DNA from: Nemophila menziesii
Taxonomy: Eukaryota; Streptophyta; Magnoliopsida; Boraginales; Hydrophyllaceae
NCBI GenBank assembly: GCA_029959085.1
Contig: JARWIR010000001.1
Location: forward strand, 66,030,899 to 66,094,898
Direction of reading: 5' to 3'
DNA length: 64,000 nucleotides
In this document: positions 10,177 through 22,424 of the stretch, in pieces
Layout of the letters: every line of letters starts with the position of its first letter
How positions within the stretch are numbered: the stretch's first letter is position 1
Program-made: the position numbers and the translations under genes
Notes under the pieces: model-generated
Databases searched by the model: none
What the model was told of the DNA's origin: nothing
What the model saw: only the letters and a program-made list of their open reading frames with translations

Positions 10177-11740
10177 TGCTGTCTCCTGGTGTGTGATAAA
10201 ATCACCACTACTAAGAGAGGGACACTACCCGCAAGTGCACGTGTCGTTCCAAGTAATTTGTAAATAATATGGATTTTGTTCTCAAGGGTCGGATAGTTAT
10301 AACTCTGGTGTTTATAAACTAAGTAGAAGTAATTGTTAAAACAAAAAATTAAAAGATAAAGATATTTGTTTGGGTTTTGAATTATAACTTAAGATGAAGT
10401 AAAATAAAGTACTAAAATGATTAACTGAAAGAAATTATTGAAAGTAAATACCTGTAGACGCAAGGATGAGAGATGTACTTGAGTCTTGCAAGGGATCCAC
10501 CTCAGTTCGTATAATTAATGTTTTGGGTTAAGTCAGTATTTTTATACTAGTCGGGACTCTAATATCTCCTAGCCCCCTGTCAGGTGGACCTAGGAGCTAT
10601 CCTATGGTAAGATAAACCCCTCTAAGGTAGTCTATTTACTTACGGATGTGAAGTTCTTACCTCTTTGGCTATGTGATTAGTTAAGTCTAACGGTTAATAA
10701 CAAACATCACACAGATATCACCTATGTTTGTAATCGCACCCAACAAACCCCCTCCCCCGTCGAATGATTATTTCGCCACTAAAGTGAATAACCCAATTAC
10801 TAAAACCTATTTATAATTGGCCAGAATTAAAATAGTAAACAAGCGTAAAATAATATCCAATAAAAAATACCCAACTAAAATTAAATAGTAAAATCCCTAA
10901 TTCGGAAAATAGAAATTGTAAACTAGGGCTTCAACCCATTATTGCGATTCTCAAGTACTAGGAAATTTAGCTTATATTCAAATTATAAAATAAATAAATA
11001 GCATTCATCATTCTAAATTATAGAAAATAAATAAATAACATAATTAAAGGGTTGGATTGAGTTGCCGTTGGAAGAATAAAAATTCTCCAGCTCTTACTCT
11101 CTTTTCGGCCTTTTTGCTCTGACTCTGACTTTGAAATAACGAAGCGTTTGTAAAAAGGAGGTTTAATGCCTATTTATAATGCTATAATTCGGATTGGTCT
11201 TTTATTTAATAAAAATAAGTCAAATGATAAAAAGCCCAAGTCCAAATTAGAGAATCTTGTAACTGTTGTACACCCTAAAGTAAGACTGCCGTAACTTTTG
11301 CGTCTCACGTCCAAGTCACCTGATTCCAGTCCTCAAATCTTGCTAACTCAATGGCACAACTTTCTCTTTCAGATCTCCAGGCTTGAATAAGTTCCGATGT
11401 GTCTCTAAATTAGCAATTAGTAACATCTATCCAGATTTCCATCTCTTTTAGTCAACTCTTTGGGTGATTCTTTCTTGTTTTTGACCTCTCCGCTTGATAT
11501 AAGATTTTAATCTTCACTTCTCCTCCTTATCTTGGTGCTCCATAGCTTCCATGTACCTAAGAACTTTATACTAAAAACAAACAAATTAACATACAAAATC
11601 TCTAAAAATGAAATATCATATTTCAAAGGGAAGAAAACGCAATATACTCAATAAGCATAAAAGTCTATCAAATAAGCCTAATAATCACCTAAAATGATGT
11701 CTCTTGAGGGCATATATTTAGAACAAAACGGGAGACATCA
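10177..11740 (-). repeat. E3 3' LTR
   Basis: Begins TGCTGTCTCCTGGTGTG (the partner begins TGGTGTCTCC) and ends GGAGACATCA. It matches the E3 5' LTR at 30088-31666 along its whole length with many scattered differences and small indels, implying an old insertion. Confidence 0.88.
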
Positions 11741-11760
11741 AGACCCCAAACTCAAACCTT
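11741..11760 (-). other. E3 polypurine tract
   Basis: On the minus strand this reads GGTTTGAGTTTGGGGTCT, directly before the 3' LTR. The same tract precedes the plus-strand LTR of E6 (51041-51056), and a relative precedes the E4 3' LTR (19334-19350). It would prime plus-strand DNA synthesis. Confidence 0.75.
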
Positions 11761-13792
11761 TGTCATCCCGACAAAGTGAAATAAAACAAAGGGCTTAGGT
11801 GAAACACAAAAATGCAGAGTCTAGTGAATGATTCCCAAAGCACAACTTAAAATAAATCGCATATAGTATGACCTAAGAATTAATATACACATAAACATTC
11901 CATGCAAAATCAAACACAAATAATATCAATCCAAAATTAATTTTACAACACTAGAAGGTTAACTTGCTACTTAGCTCAAGATGGTGGCTATAGGGTGTTC
12001 ATCGATCCTTACTCGCTTTGAACGCTCCACTTATCTTATTCCCTGTTAGCTAAATCATAAATTCACTATGTATCTAGGAATCACGAGCAATTTACGGTTT
12101 TAGCGTAATCTTAGGGACGGTATGTCATGTATACTTGGTAAATTTGAAGTGAGCTTTTGGATCTCTTTAATTACATCAACAACTGTCCAAGAGCTTGAGT
12201 TTACACTCGAATATGTTCTCACTCAACCCATTTGACGCACTACTCTAGCGTCCCCAGATTAACTCAATAAGCACTAAAGATGAATTATAAACTTCCACTT
12301 TGTTGGTTACTTTATTTTTTTCATATATATATATATATATATATATATGGGTAACATATCCCTGACCATCATTTTGATGTGAATGGCCATGTCTCTCACA
12401 ATTTATTTATTTTCAAAGACCCCGGCAAAAGGTTACAAATAATATAGAGTAAATGCCTCATTTACCCCCTGAACTATACACGTTATGACAGATTTCCCCC
12501 AAAAGAAAAAATGCGACTGGATGGTCCTTAAACTATGTTTTCCGTGACTCGATACCCCCTGTTAATGGAAACCGTTAGTTTTTGCCGTGATTTGGTCACG
12601 TGCGCGAATTGTCGTGACATTTTACCCCTTGTACTAAGTTTTTCGTGACATTTTACCCCATGTACTAAGTTTTTCGTGACTCAGTGCCTAGGATAAAATG
12701 TCACAAAAAACTTAGTACAGGGGGTAAAATGTCACGATAATTTGCGCACGTGACCAACTAACGACGAAAACTAATGGTTTCCGTTAACAGGGGCATCGAG
12801 TCACGAAAACATTGTTTAAGGACCATCCAGTTGCATTTTTTTTCTTTGGAAGGCAATCTGTCAAAACGTGTATAGTTCAGGGGGTAGAGACGATATTTAC
12901 TCAATAACATATCATCAACAATTGCGCATATATACAAATGCATCAAAATTCCCTCCCAATGTAATATCCCAATAATGAAACCTACCACCCCAAACTCAAG
13001 CTCAAGACAGGAAGTCTCTGGATCGTGATTCAAGTGCTGAGTCCTATGGAAATTCTTAACAAACTAAGGGGATATGTCTTATATCGTGGCGACAAAAGAA
13101 AGGCTTAAAGGCTAAAAATGGGGCTAAGAAGGATAATATTAATAACGGGTTAGAAAGCTAAAAAGTCTCAGATGGCTATCAAAGAACTGCCTCTATCATC
13201 TTCCTAGTTACATAGCTTGCCTCTAGTTCATAACTAAGTGGGTTCTCTACTCGTTTAGACTCACGTTCTACACACCACTCATTTTCCTTAAATACAAGCT
13301 TACTTCTTTTGCATTGTTCATTAATTTTTCCTATCAATTATCTCATGCTCACATGCAATCAAAGTGTATTTTACACTAACTCCTAAGGTCTACTATTTTC
13401 TATCATAAATTTATAAAAAGCATGCTTAATGGGGACATTTAAAATACTCTACAGTCAAACACAACCCTTAATTAATTTTATTGAAAGCAGTAAAAACAAA
13501 TAACACATAAAATGGGGATGAGGCAACGAACCCCACCCCAAACTAAAAAACGAGTCGTGTCTTAACGAATCGAAAAGACTCAATAAAGCAAATAAACTAA
13601 TATACACTACTAAATAAGAAAAGAATGGGGAAACATATCTTAATTAGCACTAGGTTGATGACGTGGAGTCTTAGGTCGAGATTCTGAATTCTTCTTCATT
13701 AAGGTGTAAAGATCATTAATTGTTGCGTTCATCTTTAATAAAGTGTCCTTCATCACCTTGAACTCTTTTGTTATATTTACCAAAGTCTTCAC
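11761..13792 (-). other. E3 3' noncoding region (with an AT microsatellite and a MITE)
   Basis: No gene is seen. The stretch matches the plus-strand E6 segment 49880-51056 in reverse orientation, so it is the conserved region between the third ORF and the 3' LTR. It contains (AT)12 at 12323-12346 and the MITE at 12447-12902. Short ORFs here, such as a 91-codon one spanning the MITE end, are chance. Confidence 0.75.
12447..12902. mobile_element. Mutator-type MITE with long inverted arms
   Basis: A 456-bp near-palindrome: starts GAGTAAATG and ends ATTTACTC, with arms of about 220 bp that include complementary blocks such as CCCCCTGAACTATACACG and CGTGTATAGTTCAGGGGG. It is flanked by a 9-bp duplication, aataatata (12438-12446) and aataacata (12903-12911), with one difference. 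The related E6 segment at about 50393-50420 has the same flanking sequence once, uninterrupted, and serves as an empty site. Long terminal inverted repeats plus a 9-bp duplication indicate the Mutator superfamily. Confidence 0.88.
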
Positions 13793-14869
13793 CTATCCCA
13801 CTTGCGTCTCTTCCAAACTCATTGCTCTCTCAATCACAACATTATCTTTTGGAGTCTTTTTCTTTCTTTGTGGAGGTCTTTCTCCATTATCTTCCCTGAA
13901 GGGATTATCCAACTCCATATTCTTGGCTTCATTATGAGTATTTGCAATCGCAACCGTAGTGATATTATCTCCGAACTCAAGAGGTTCCTCATCTTTGTTT
14001 CCGCGTCTCACGTGTGCTTTCTTACATAACGAAGTAATTAATCACAGAAATTTAAGGTTTCGTTGCTCAATAAGAGATTTTTCTTAAGCCATTATGAAGT
14101 CATAGATCACGCGAGCTACATATAGTTCTTTCTTTTTAAGTATGCATTTAATAAAGATGAGTTTCTCACCTGATACATCGGAAGTGTGGGAATTACCAAA
14201 TAAGGTAGGAATGATGAAACGGGACCATACTCTCGCGCGTGGTAGCAATTGACTACAAAGGACCATACCTTGATATCTCTGACCTTCAGGGATGGGCTCG
14301 ACCCCGTAGATTTAAACATGTTTGTAAAATGAATACCATTGGAAAACCATATTCTTACGTTCTTCATGGTATTGGCATCGACCCTGTAAGTTAGGTAATT
14401 TAAATACTTCACAAATGTGCTAAACTAAGAAATGAATAATCTTTTTACGGACTTCAATTGAATTACCTTCTACAAAGACCAACACTTCATAAAATTCACG
14501 AAATAAAGGTGGAAGGTAAAACAATTCTCTATCTATAAATTCCTTCCATCCCAACTCGTCACAAACTAATTCATAATATTTGATTTCACCGCTCATAATA
14601 TCCTCTAGAAATTCTTTCTCAACACCAAAAGTCAACTTAGCAAACCGGTCAAAAACTTGTTCTTTCCAACTCATGAATGGCCTCTTAGGTTTAGGTTTCA
14701 CGACCATTGTTTTTCTTCTAACAAAGCGTTGTTCATTAACTGGTTCACTCACAATTGGTCCTTCAACTTCTTTTGATTCTAAGTTTGGTTTTTTAGGAGT
14801 ACTCTCACTTGGGTTTTCTTTCCTCTTCATAGTATTCTTGACTTCTTCGACCTTAGGCTTAAAAATCAA
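13793..14869 (-). pseudogene. E3 third ORF (Athila post-pol protein), broken
   Basis: Starts at the ATG at 14869. A Lys/Pro/Glu-rich head (MKRKENPSES...) is followed by KEFIDRELFYLPPLFREFYEVL, then, after a frameshift near 14415, LCSQLLPRARVWSRFI and KLIFIKCILKKKELYVARVIYDFI, then LITSLCKKAHV. This order matches the domain annotated in plant Athila elements as 'putative plant transposon protein', lying between pol and the 3' LTR and sometimes called env-like. At least two frameshifts and stops break it. Its biochemical role is not established. Confidence 0.7.
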
Positions 14870-15758
14870 ATCCGAATTTCAATAGCTTTGTCTGGATTAT
14901 TCTAGTTCTCGAATTACCTTTTGTCTTACAATTATAGCACAATGAATCGGTTCTTTTTGTAATATCAATGAACCCCAAACTCAAAACTTCAAATATTAAA
15001 AAACTACAGAAGAGTTTTGAACGTTGATGTTTTGAGGACATAGAACGAAGGTTAGTGGTGTTGTATGAGATGGGTAATGATTATGTTATGGGTTTAGAGA
15101 GGTTTAATGTGTAAGATTAAAGCTTTGATGAAGAAGGATATAGGATTTAGGTGAAGATTTCTTGGTGTTTTGGAGGGATATGATGATTGATTATGTGTTT
15201 GGAATAAATTAGAAGGATTTTTGGTGTTTGGATATTTTACTGATGTTTTGCAGGTATTTAATGACTTTTGGGTTGTATATAATGATATCTTGCGTGAGAG
15301 GCTAGGTTAAAAAGGTGAGAAAATTGGCTTTCTTAAGGTTTAGGTAAAAAAACGCTGCTCTGTCTGGCTTACCGGGCTTCTCACCGGCTAGCTGGTGAAT
15401 CTTCTGTTCCTTTTTCTTCTACATGCACAACCTTGCGTCCACGAATTTATTAAATTGTTTTTCGCCGAATTTTTGACCAGCATGCCTGTCAGCTGACCAG
15501 CTAACCGGTTGCGCGATCCAAGTTTCACTGACGCACTTAATAGCTGCGTTTAACAATTAATAAAATACCACTCTGCCGAGCGATTGACCGGCTAACCAGT
15601 CGCGACCGTGTTTTCTCGATGACGCAAATAATAGATGCGTTTAATAATTAATTGAATGTCACTTTTCCGAGAGATTGATCGGCATTGCCGGTTAGATGGC
15701 CAGATAGCCAGTCCGGTTAGTTTCATTTGACTACTATTAAAACGCAGATTTCTCTGTT
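14870..15758 (-). repeat. E3 spacer with degenerate tandem repeats
   Basis: No ORF of note. From 15360 to 15720 a unit of roughly 120 bp is repeated about three times: 'attgaccggctaacc'-like words followed by 'gacgca..taatag.tgcgttta' (near 15525, 15615 and 15690). Integrase, expected between the RNase H end (about 15760) and the third ORF, is absent. Variable tandem repeats in this position are common in the Athila/Tat lineage. Confidence 0.6.
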
Positions 15759-17683
15759 TCAACCTTGTTTATCACAACCTTCAAGATGCGACAAATGATC
15801 TGCAACTTGATTATCACAACCCTTTCGATCTCGAATCTCTAAGTTAAACTCTTGTAACAACAATACCCATCTAATCAAACGCGACTTCACATCTTTCTTC
15901 TCCATAAGGTATTTAATTGCGGAATGATCTGTGTACATAACAATTTTCGCTCCAAGAAGGTAGGACCAAAATTTGTCAAATGCATACACAACAGCTAGTA
16001 ATTCATTCTCCGTTACGGGATATTAATATAAGTACTTATGAAGGTCTTACTAGCATAGTAAATAGAATGAAATACCTTTTATTTTCTCTGACCCAATACA
16101 ACACCCATATCAAGATCACGAGCATCACACATAACTTCAAACGGAAGACTCCAATAAGGAGGTAATACGATGGGTGCAGATATGAGTTTCTCTCTAATCT
16201 CCTTGAATGCCACCATGCAAGATTCATCAAAAGAAAATTCATTGTCCTTCTCGAGTAAGATACACAATGGCTTAGTGACCTTACCCAACATGACCCAAGA
16301 AACTTCTCACCCCTTTAACAGAAACAAGAAGGGGAAGAGTCTTGATTACCTCAATCTTTACACGATCAACCTCTAAGCCTGAAATGAAAACCTTGTGTCC
16401 CAACACTATTCATTCACAAACCATAAAGTAACATTTCTCCCAATTTAAAACTAAATCAGACTCCTTGTATCTAATTAACAATTATTTATAGATTCTGCAA
16501 ACAGTCATCAAATTTATCACCGAAAACAGAAAAGCCCTCCATAAATAGCTCAAGGAATTGATCAATAATGTCCTAAAAGATTTCCATCATGCATCTCTGG
16601 AAAGTAGCAGATGTGTTACATAATCTAAACATCATCCTTCGATAAGAAAAGGTACCAAAAGGACATGTAAAGGTCTTTTTATTTTGGTCTCTACATATAC
16701 CCGATTGTATACTAAAAGGAAGGGGAAAATGATCTTTTCTGGTGGTCTTGTTCAACTTACGATAATCCATACACACTCTCCAACCAACTACGGTCCTCGA
16801 GGGAATGGATTCATTCTGATCATTCAGGATAGTAGTGATACCACCCTTCTTAGGTACGCATTGAACCGGACTCGCCCACTCACTACTAGCTATGTGAAAG
16901 ACGATTCTCGCATCTAGTAGTTTGAATACTTCTTTCTTTATCACCTTCTTCATAACTGGCATCAACCTCTTTTGTCCTTCAACTGAGCATGCACTATCAT
17001 CTTCCAGAATAATCTTGTTCTAGCAAATGGTATGACTAATACCTTTGATATCAGCAATAGTCCATCCAATTGCCTCTTTATTGGCTCTTAGGACATGCAA
17101 CAATTTGTCTTCTTGGGGACCTATTAAAGTAGCTGAAACAATAATAGGTAAAGTGTTGTTAGTACCCGAATATGAATACCTCAAGTATGATGGAAGCGGC
17201 TTCTCTTCTAATTGCAGAGGAGATTCAATAGATGGTTTCTTTTTAGGTTCCATCTCCCCGATTCTCTCACTGGCTCATATGCTAGACGCCTATGCTTTAG
17301 ATTTTTAGAATTTAGAGATGCCATTGTTTCAGCAAGCTCTTCCATTATCTTTGGTAATTGAAGTAGTAGGGTAGCCTGCAAGATATCGTCAAAATTCATT
17401 TCATTAAATACCTCTTGCGTGGCATGATCAATTGCATCCACCCAGAAACAGTTCTCATTGGAATCTGGAAACTTAATTGCTCCAAACACATTGAACTTAA
17501 CCTCCTCGTCTTGAATACGCATGATTAATTCTTCGTTTTCTACATCAATTAAAGTACACCTCATGGCTAGGAATGGTCTTCCCAAAATAATGGGGACATT
17601 CCTATCCGCGTCGTATTCAAAAATAACAAAATCAACCGAAAAAATTAAACTACCTGCCTTGACAAGGACATTTTCTATTCTTT
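15759..17683 (-). pseudogene. E3 pol: protease C-terminus, RT and RNase H, inactivated
   Basis: Reading leftward: end of the protease (GRPFLAM, about 17570), the linker and RT. RT retains WASPVQCVPKKGG and WRVCMDYRKLNKTTRKDHF. The segment between DHFPLPF and KKTFTCPFG has lost the LDGYSGYNQ block (near 16685-16725), removing the first catalytic Asp. The usual FMDDF reads FMEGF (about 16531-16547), so the Asp pair is gone. RNase H remnants follow (EVMCDARDLDMGVV at about 16120; [24 protein letters not shown] at about 15790), with frameshifts and stops. The frame is cut at 17683 by insertion of E4 and resumes at 25851. Confidence 0.85.
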
Positions 17684-19333
17684 TGGTGGACGCAAAGGTG
17701 TGATAAATAAATAGATAAAGAAGATAATAATAAAGGACACGCCCTTGACTACCATGAGAAACTCACTGCAAGTATTACAGATCGTTTGCAAGTTTAGTTA
17801 GTAAGTAAAAGTTCGTTCGCATGGATTTGATCCGTTAGATCTACTTATGTATATAAAGAAGTGTAGGAGAAATTACTTGTTAAATAAAAAGACAATAAAA
17901 GTAAGAAATTTTTATTTGGTTTTTAGATGTAAAAATAAATAATGCAAATAAATAATATAATAAAAGAATGGAGATGAGAAATATAGCTTAGGGTTGCTAG
18001 TATGCACTTATCCTTCTAAATCAATATTCTATCTGTAAGGGTGATTAAAGATCTTAGATAAGTAGCCATGATTCTATATTCCTTCTAACTCCCTTCCGGG
18101 TGGACTTAAGAGGCGACCTAACAATTACCAAGGGACTTAACTAAGGTGCTCCTATGCCACTAGGTTCTTAGATGAGACTGGCCTGCATAATGATCGGTGG
18201 TGAAATAACAAACCCTAATGACTATCTAGTTAGGCTAGCCCTTCCGAATAACTACTGCACACTAGATGCTTATGTGGTGTTTCAATAATTAGACACCCCA
18301 TCCGGATGACCATCTAACTACTATTAATGGGGTAGTCTATACGTGTGCATTCGCAAGAGCTACGCTCAGTATATCAAAGCATATAAAAAAATATATGGTT
18401 AAGAAGCTAAAATCAATTTAAAAAGGTTTTCCCAAATAACATAAAAACAAATAAAGAATTAGAAATCAAAGAGTATACATATGCAAACCCAAGATATGAA
18501 AAATTAGTTCATATCTAAAGCATAGAAATAAAGTATAGATAAAAGTAATTAGAAACAAAGATATGATAAAGAATCTAATACAAATTACCCTAATGATAGA
18601 GGGATATGAAGGAGAAGAAGAGTTTGCTACTTCACAGCTTCTTGTCTTCCTCTCTACATGTCCTGTTGCTTCTCTTGAATGACTTCTATGATACTTAAGG
18701 TTTAAAACTGAGCAAGGAAATGTTTACAATAGTTAAAGGTTGTATTTATAGGTGTTTAGGAAGCCCTAGGTCGGATTTTTTAGAGTAGATGGAAAGCAAT
18801 TGGACTCTTTTTCCAAATCAAATCCGTTTCCTAAAATATAGGAGAAGGGAAAAACCGGTGATGTCTTATTTTGGTCGTATCTTCTTCGTTATTGCTCCGT
18901 TTTTTGCCTACTTCATATCGAAATGACCGTGTCGAATAGATATACACTTTTCTTTTTGATTTTTTCTCCAAATTCCCTGCCTATTTTGAGTTATCGTCAC
19001 TTTAGTGGACATGTCTGCAGAATTTTAGATTTACTTGACAGCTTTTCCTTTCCTATTTTACCTCTACTTCCTTTTATCTCCATTTTCCATCCATATATTC
19101 TTTCCTTTATTTCTTTAGAATAGATTTGGCATCTAATTAATTACCATATATCTTTAAAACTTCACATTAACACACAAATAAAACCAAATATGCTCTAAAA
19201 ATAAAAATTCATCAATCAAGACAAGAAATAAGAAAATATCGAAATATGAATAACAATCTATAATTAGTTTCTAAAATACACCTAAAATGATGCCTCCAAT
19301 CTAGATTAATTCATCACAAATAGGGAGACATCA
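17684..19333 (-). repeat. E4 3' LTR
   Basis: Begins TGGTGGACGCAAAGGTGTG and ends GGGAGACATCA. It aligns with 24260-25850 throughout; each copy has small indels the other lacks. It is followed on the right by the purine-rich tract GAGTTGGGGATCT (minus strand, 19334-19348). Confidence 0.88.
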
Positions 19334-20991
19334 AGATCCCCAACTCAAAGTTGTATCGTCCTGATAAAATAAAGATAAAAACAAAGGGAAGTTTTTAGAT
19401 ACACACCTAAGTCAATTAAGCACAGTGGGAAAGAAGATAGCAGAATATACATAATAAACTCAACGAAACTACTCAAAAAATTTCATGTAATAATATTCAC
19501 AAACTAGATTACCTGCACACTTGTCATATTCACGATCAACACGACTTGAATTCAAGATCAGATTAGCTTCGTAATGTAAGAAGGAGAGGTTCTTTACTCA
19601 GTTTACCAAGGAGGCTATAGATCTTTTATTGAACTTCACTAGTATCCAAATATCCAATTAACTACTCTCTATTGGCTCAATCACTTCTAGATTACATAGC
19701 AAAAGATTAAAAGGCCTTTAAGGTTGTAATGTTGGCTTAGGGACAGTATGATATGTATATTTGGATAATTTAGAGTGAGATTTTGGTTCTCTCCTCACTA
19801 GCCATCAACGAATCGCCGTAGAGCTTGAGTTGCTCTCATAAAACGTTCTCACTCAACCCAATAATTTCCTTGATGGAAAAAGTAGCATCCCCAATAACCC
19901 AATACTAAAGCATAAAAAATGGTTCACATAAAAATTCCATTTTTTTGGTCCAAATATATTATATCTTTTCATATCAATTTTTTTCTTCTTTTGTAAAGCT
20001 ATGACTCTCTTTTTAATGTGAGATATCATGCTATTTTTTTCTCGTATTTTTCTCTTTTCATAACTTTTTCATTTACTTTTACCCTGGAAAAAAATTACAA
20101 TATAAACCTGTGAATCATCATAACAAGAACAGAGCACAATTAATAAGCTCAGAAATTCCCAACCCAATAATATTTCCCATAATGGTGGACCTACCACCCC
20201 AAACTCAAGCTCTAAAACAATCGCTATGCATCATGATTCTAATAAAGGTCATATGGAAAAGTCCTAAAAAAAAAGGGATATGGCTTATAACATGGCTAAA
20301 TAAAAAGGCTTTAGAAAGGTTAGAAGGGACTGAGAAGAATATAAAAATAATAAATGGATACCAAGCTAAAAGGAAACAAGGGGCTTCTCAAAGAACCACC
20401 TTAATAACTTTCTAAACTAAGCAATTTTGTCATTCTCTTACCATTAGCACGTTCATCAAATGGGTTTATCGACTAGCTTGGACCTCTCAGCCTACATACC
20501 CCTCAAGGCGCCCTAAGATCAAACATACTTCTATCTCATTGCTTACTAATCTTTTCTTTACTATCAATGTGTGTTTCCTGCAAATACTTAAAGTATACAA
20601 AATCAAACAGCTCATAAACATACTACTTTCTATCATTAACTTACTGAGCTACATCTAATCCCCTCTATAAAAATTTTGATTTATTCCTAAAAACAGTAAA
20701 ACACATAAAAATGGAGATGAGAGACAACAAATCCCCACACCCCAACTAAAAAATGAGTCGTACCCCCATGACTCGAAAAAACTATATAAAAATTAAAATT
20801 TAACAAATATTGCAAGTACAGAAAGTTGGTAGGGAAGAAATAAAACATACTCTTCGAGTCTATTGCCTCGCATGATCAATACCCGAAATAGGGTACAGTG
20901 CTTTCCTTGTATGTAACCTCCTAGTATCACCAATTTTCGCATTCCCTTACCTCCTCTTATGCTCCATCCTAGTCAATCACAGTCAATAAAT
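19334..20991 (-). other. E4 3' noncoding region
   Basis: No gene seen. Short blocks such as the 'ctcactcaaccca' region (about 19850) and 'ccaccccaaactcaagct' (about 20192) are shared with the E3 and E6 3' regions, so this is the conserved zone before the 3' LTR. An open 101-codon plus-strand stretch at 20110-20415 runs antisense to it and shows no family resemblance. Confidence 0.65.
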
Positions 20992-21309
20992 CTATTGTTT
21001 TTCCTCCTCTCCAACTTCTATTTCACATATTCTCTCATGAGCTAAAGGTAAGTCCAATAAATACGTTTTTGCGGAAGCTAACAAGGCCTTCGAAGCTCCA
21101 TTTATCTCGGGTATAAAAAACTCGATTTGAAGAGGTTGTGGTGTGTTCTTCTTAAAAGTTGGAACCTTTTTGTTCTTTTAATTTACCACATCTAGCTTTC
21201 CTCTATTCTCTTCACCTGTTTTACCCTTTCTCTTCATACTAGAACTTGAACTTTTCTTAATTGTCTTCTTCTCAATAGAACCCAATACCTTACTTTGATT
21301 CTTCGTCAT
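20992..21309 (-). pseudogene. E4 third-ORF remnant (Lys-rich)
   Basis: From the ATG at 21309: a basic, Ser/Lys-rich start (MTKNQSKVLGSIEKKTIKK...), one in-frame TAA, then PQPLQIEFFIPEINGASKALLASAKTYLLDLP and a stop at 20992-20994. The Lys-rich head resembles the start of the E3 third ORF and it lies in the same place. The rest of the domain is gone. Function cannot be read from this fragment. Confidence 0.4.
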
Positions 21310-22424
21310 CTCCCTAACAGTAGATAATGTTTTATGTTCTTTTCATCATCTCAATTGACCTCCAACTCAAAGCTTTTAACACTCTTGAAATTTGTACCCC
21401 TTGATTTTAGGTTGAACAAGTGTTGTTTGGGTTAGGAAAGGTGTAAGGATGATGAATCTCTATGTGGGTAGGATGAAATCTTTCTTGATTGGTATGGATT
21501 TGAGAAATTGTTGGGTAAGATTTGGAAATTTTGGGCTTTGATTCTTGGATTCTAGGTGTTATGATATTATATGGGTGGTTGAATCTTCTTTATGATGATG
21601 TGGGAAAGGATTTGGATGTGAAATTATGGTGATTGGGTAGTATTTTGATGTATGGCGAAGGTTTGATGAAGATTTAATGGAGTTAAAAGAGTTTTGGAGA
21701 AGAAAGGAGGCTTAAGAGATATAAAGTTATAATAGAACTAACCTCTTCTTCTTTATAACCCTAAAAAAATCTTTTTCTCTTTCCAGCGGCGTCTGCTGGC
21801 ATACCGATCCTAGATCGTGTCGAGATTTTGCGCCCACGGTTTTGCTCACAAACTCTTGGCATTGTACCTGATTTTGCACACCGTGGCGACGGTTTCTTGC
21901 TCACTGGCATACCGGTTGTAATCTTCTAATTTTTCCTCATCTCGATATTCTACCTGAATTCTGACCCGTCGTAACGGTTTTGACCCCACCGGCATACCAC
22001 TCATCTCACCAGCGGGGGGGGGGGGGGGGGGGGGTGGGGGGTGTTTGATTTTTCTCAAAGTTTTTTCTTTCGCTCCGTAACTCGATTTTCTTAGTTCCTG
22101 AACATCAAAAACAATAATACCTTCCTCAATACTGTAATATCTACTAAAACAACTAATCTAAACATAAATTAAAGACATGGAAACACAAAAAAGATTACGT
22201 GTTGTCTCTCGTACAACACTTTTGTTTAACCTCTTTCAAAGTTAGACGCGTTACGTTGATTATCTCTTGATTATATAGCCTCCCCAACAACGGGATAGAC
22301 TGTGCACATCTACTATGCCAAGTTTGTGACCTTTATTAGCTTGTATTCCAAACCGTTTTGCCGAAATCACTCTTGTAACTACAAATGACCCCATCCAAGA
22401 ATTATTGAATCCCCGTGGTCTATT
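21310..22424 (-). other. E4 spacer: GC-rich repeats, G run and a possible integrase tail
   Basis: 21780-22015 carries degenerate repeats around 'gctggcataccg' and 'cggcataccac', like the spacer repeats of E3. A run of 21 G lies at 22014-22034. Just left of the protease (22300-22425), the minus frame reads FGVGDEVAWKAPKR, a stop, and GFNNSWMGSFVVTRVI, resembling the C-terminal module of a Ty3-type integrase. This would place protease directly next to the end of integrase, with RT to the integrase core deleted. Confidence 0.5.

Noticed and set aside
12758..13033. 91-codon minus-strand ORF
   Set aside because: It spans the right arm and end of the Mutator-type MITE and adjoining noncoding E3 DNA, with no family resemblance.
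13793..14869. Retroviral-type envelope gene
   Set aside because: The position is env-like, but no signal peptide, transmembrane segment or cleavage site is visible; it matches only the plant Athila post-pol domain.
20110..20415. 101-codon plus-strand ORF
   Set aside because: Antisense to the noncoding 3' region of E4, A-rich and without homology.
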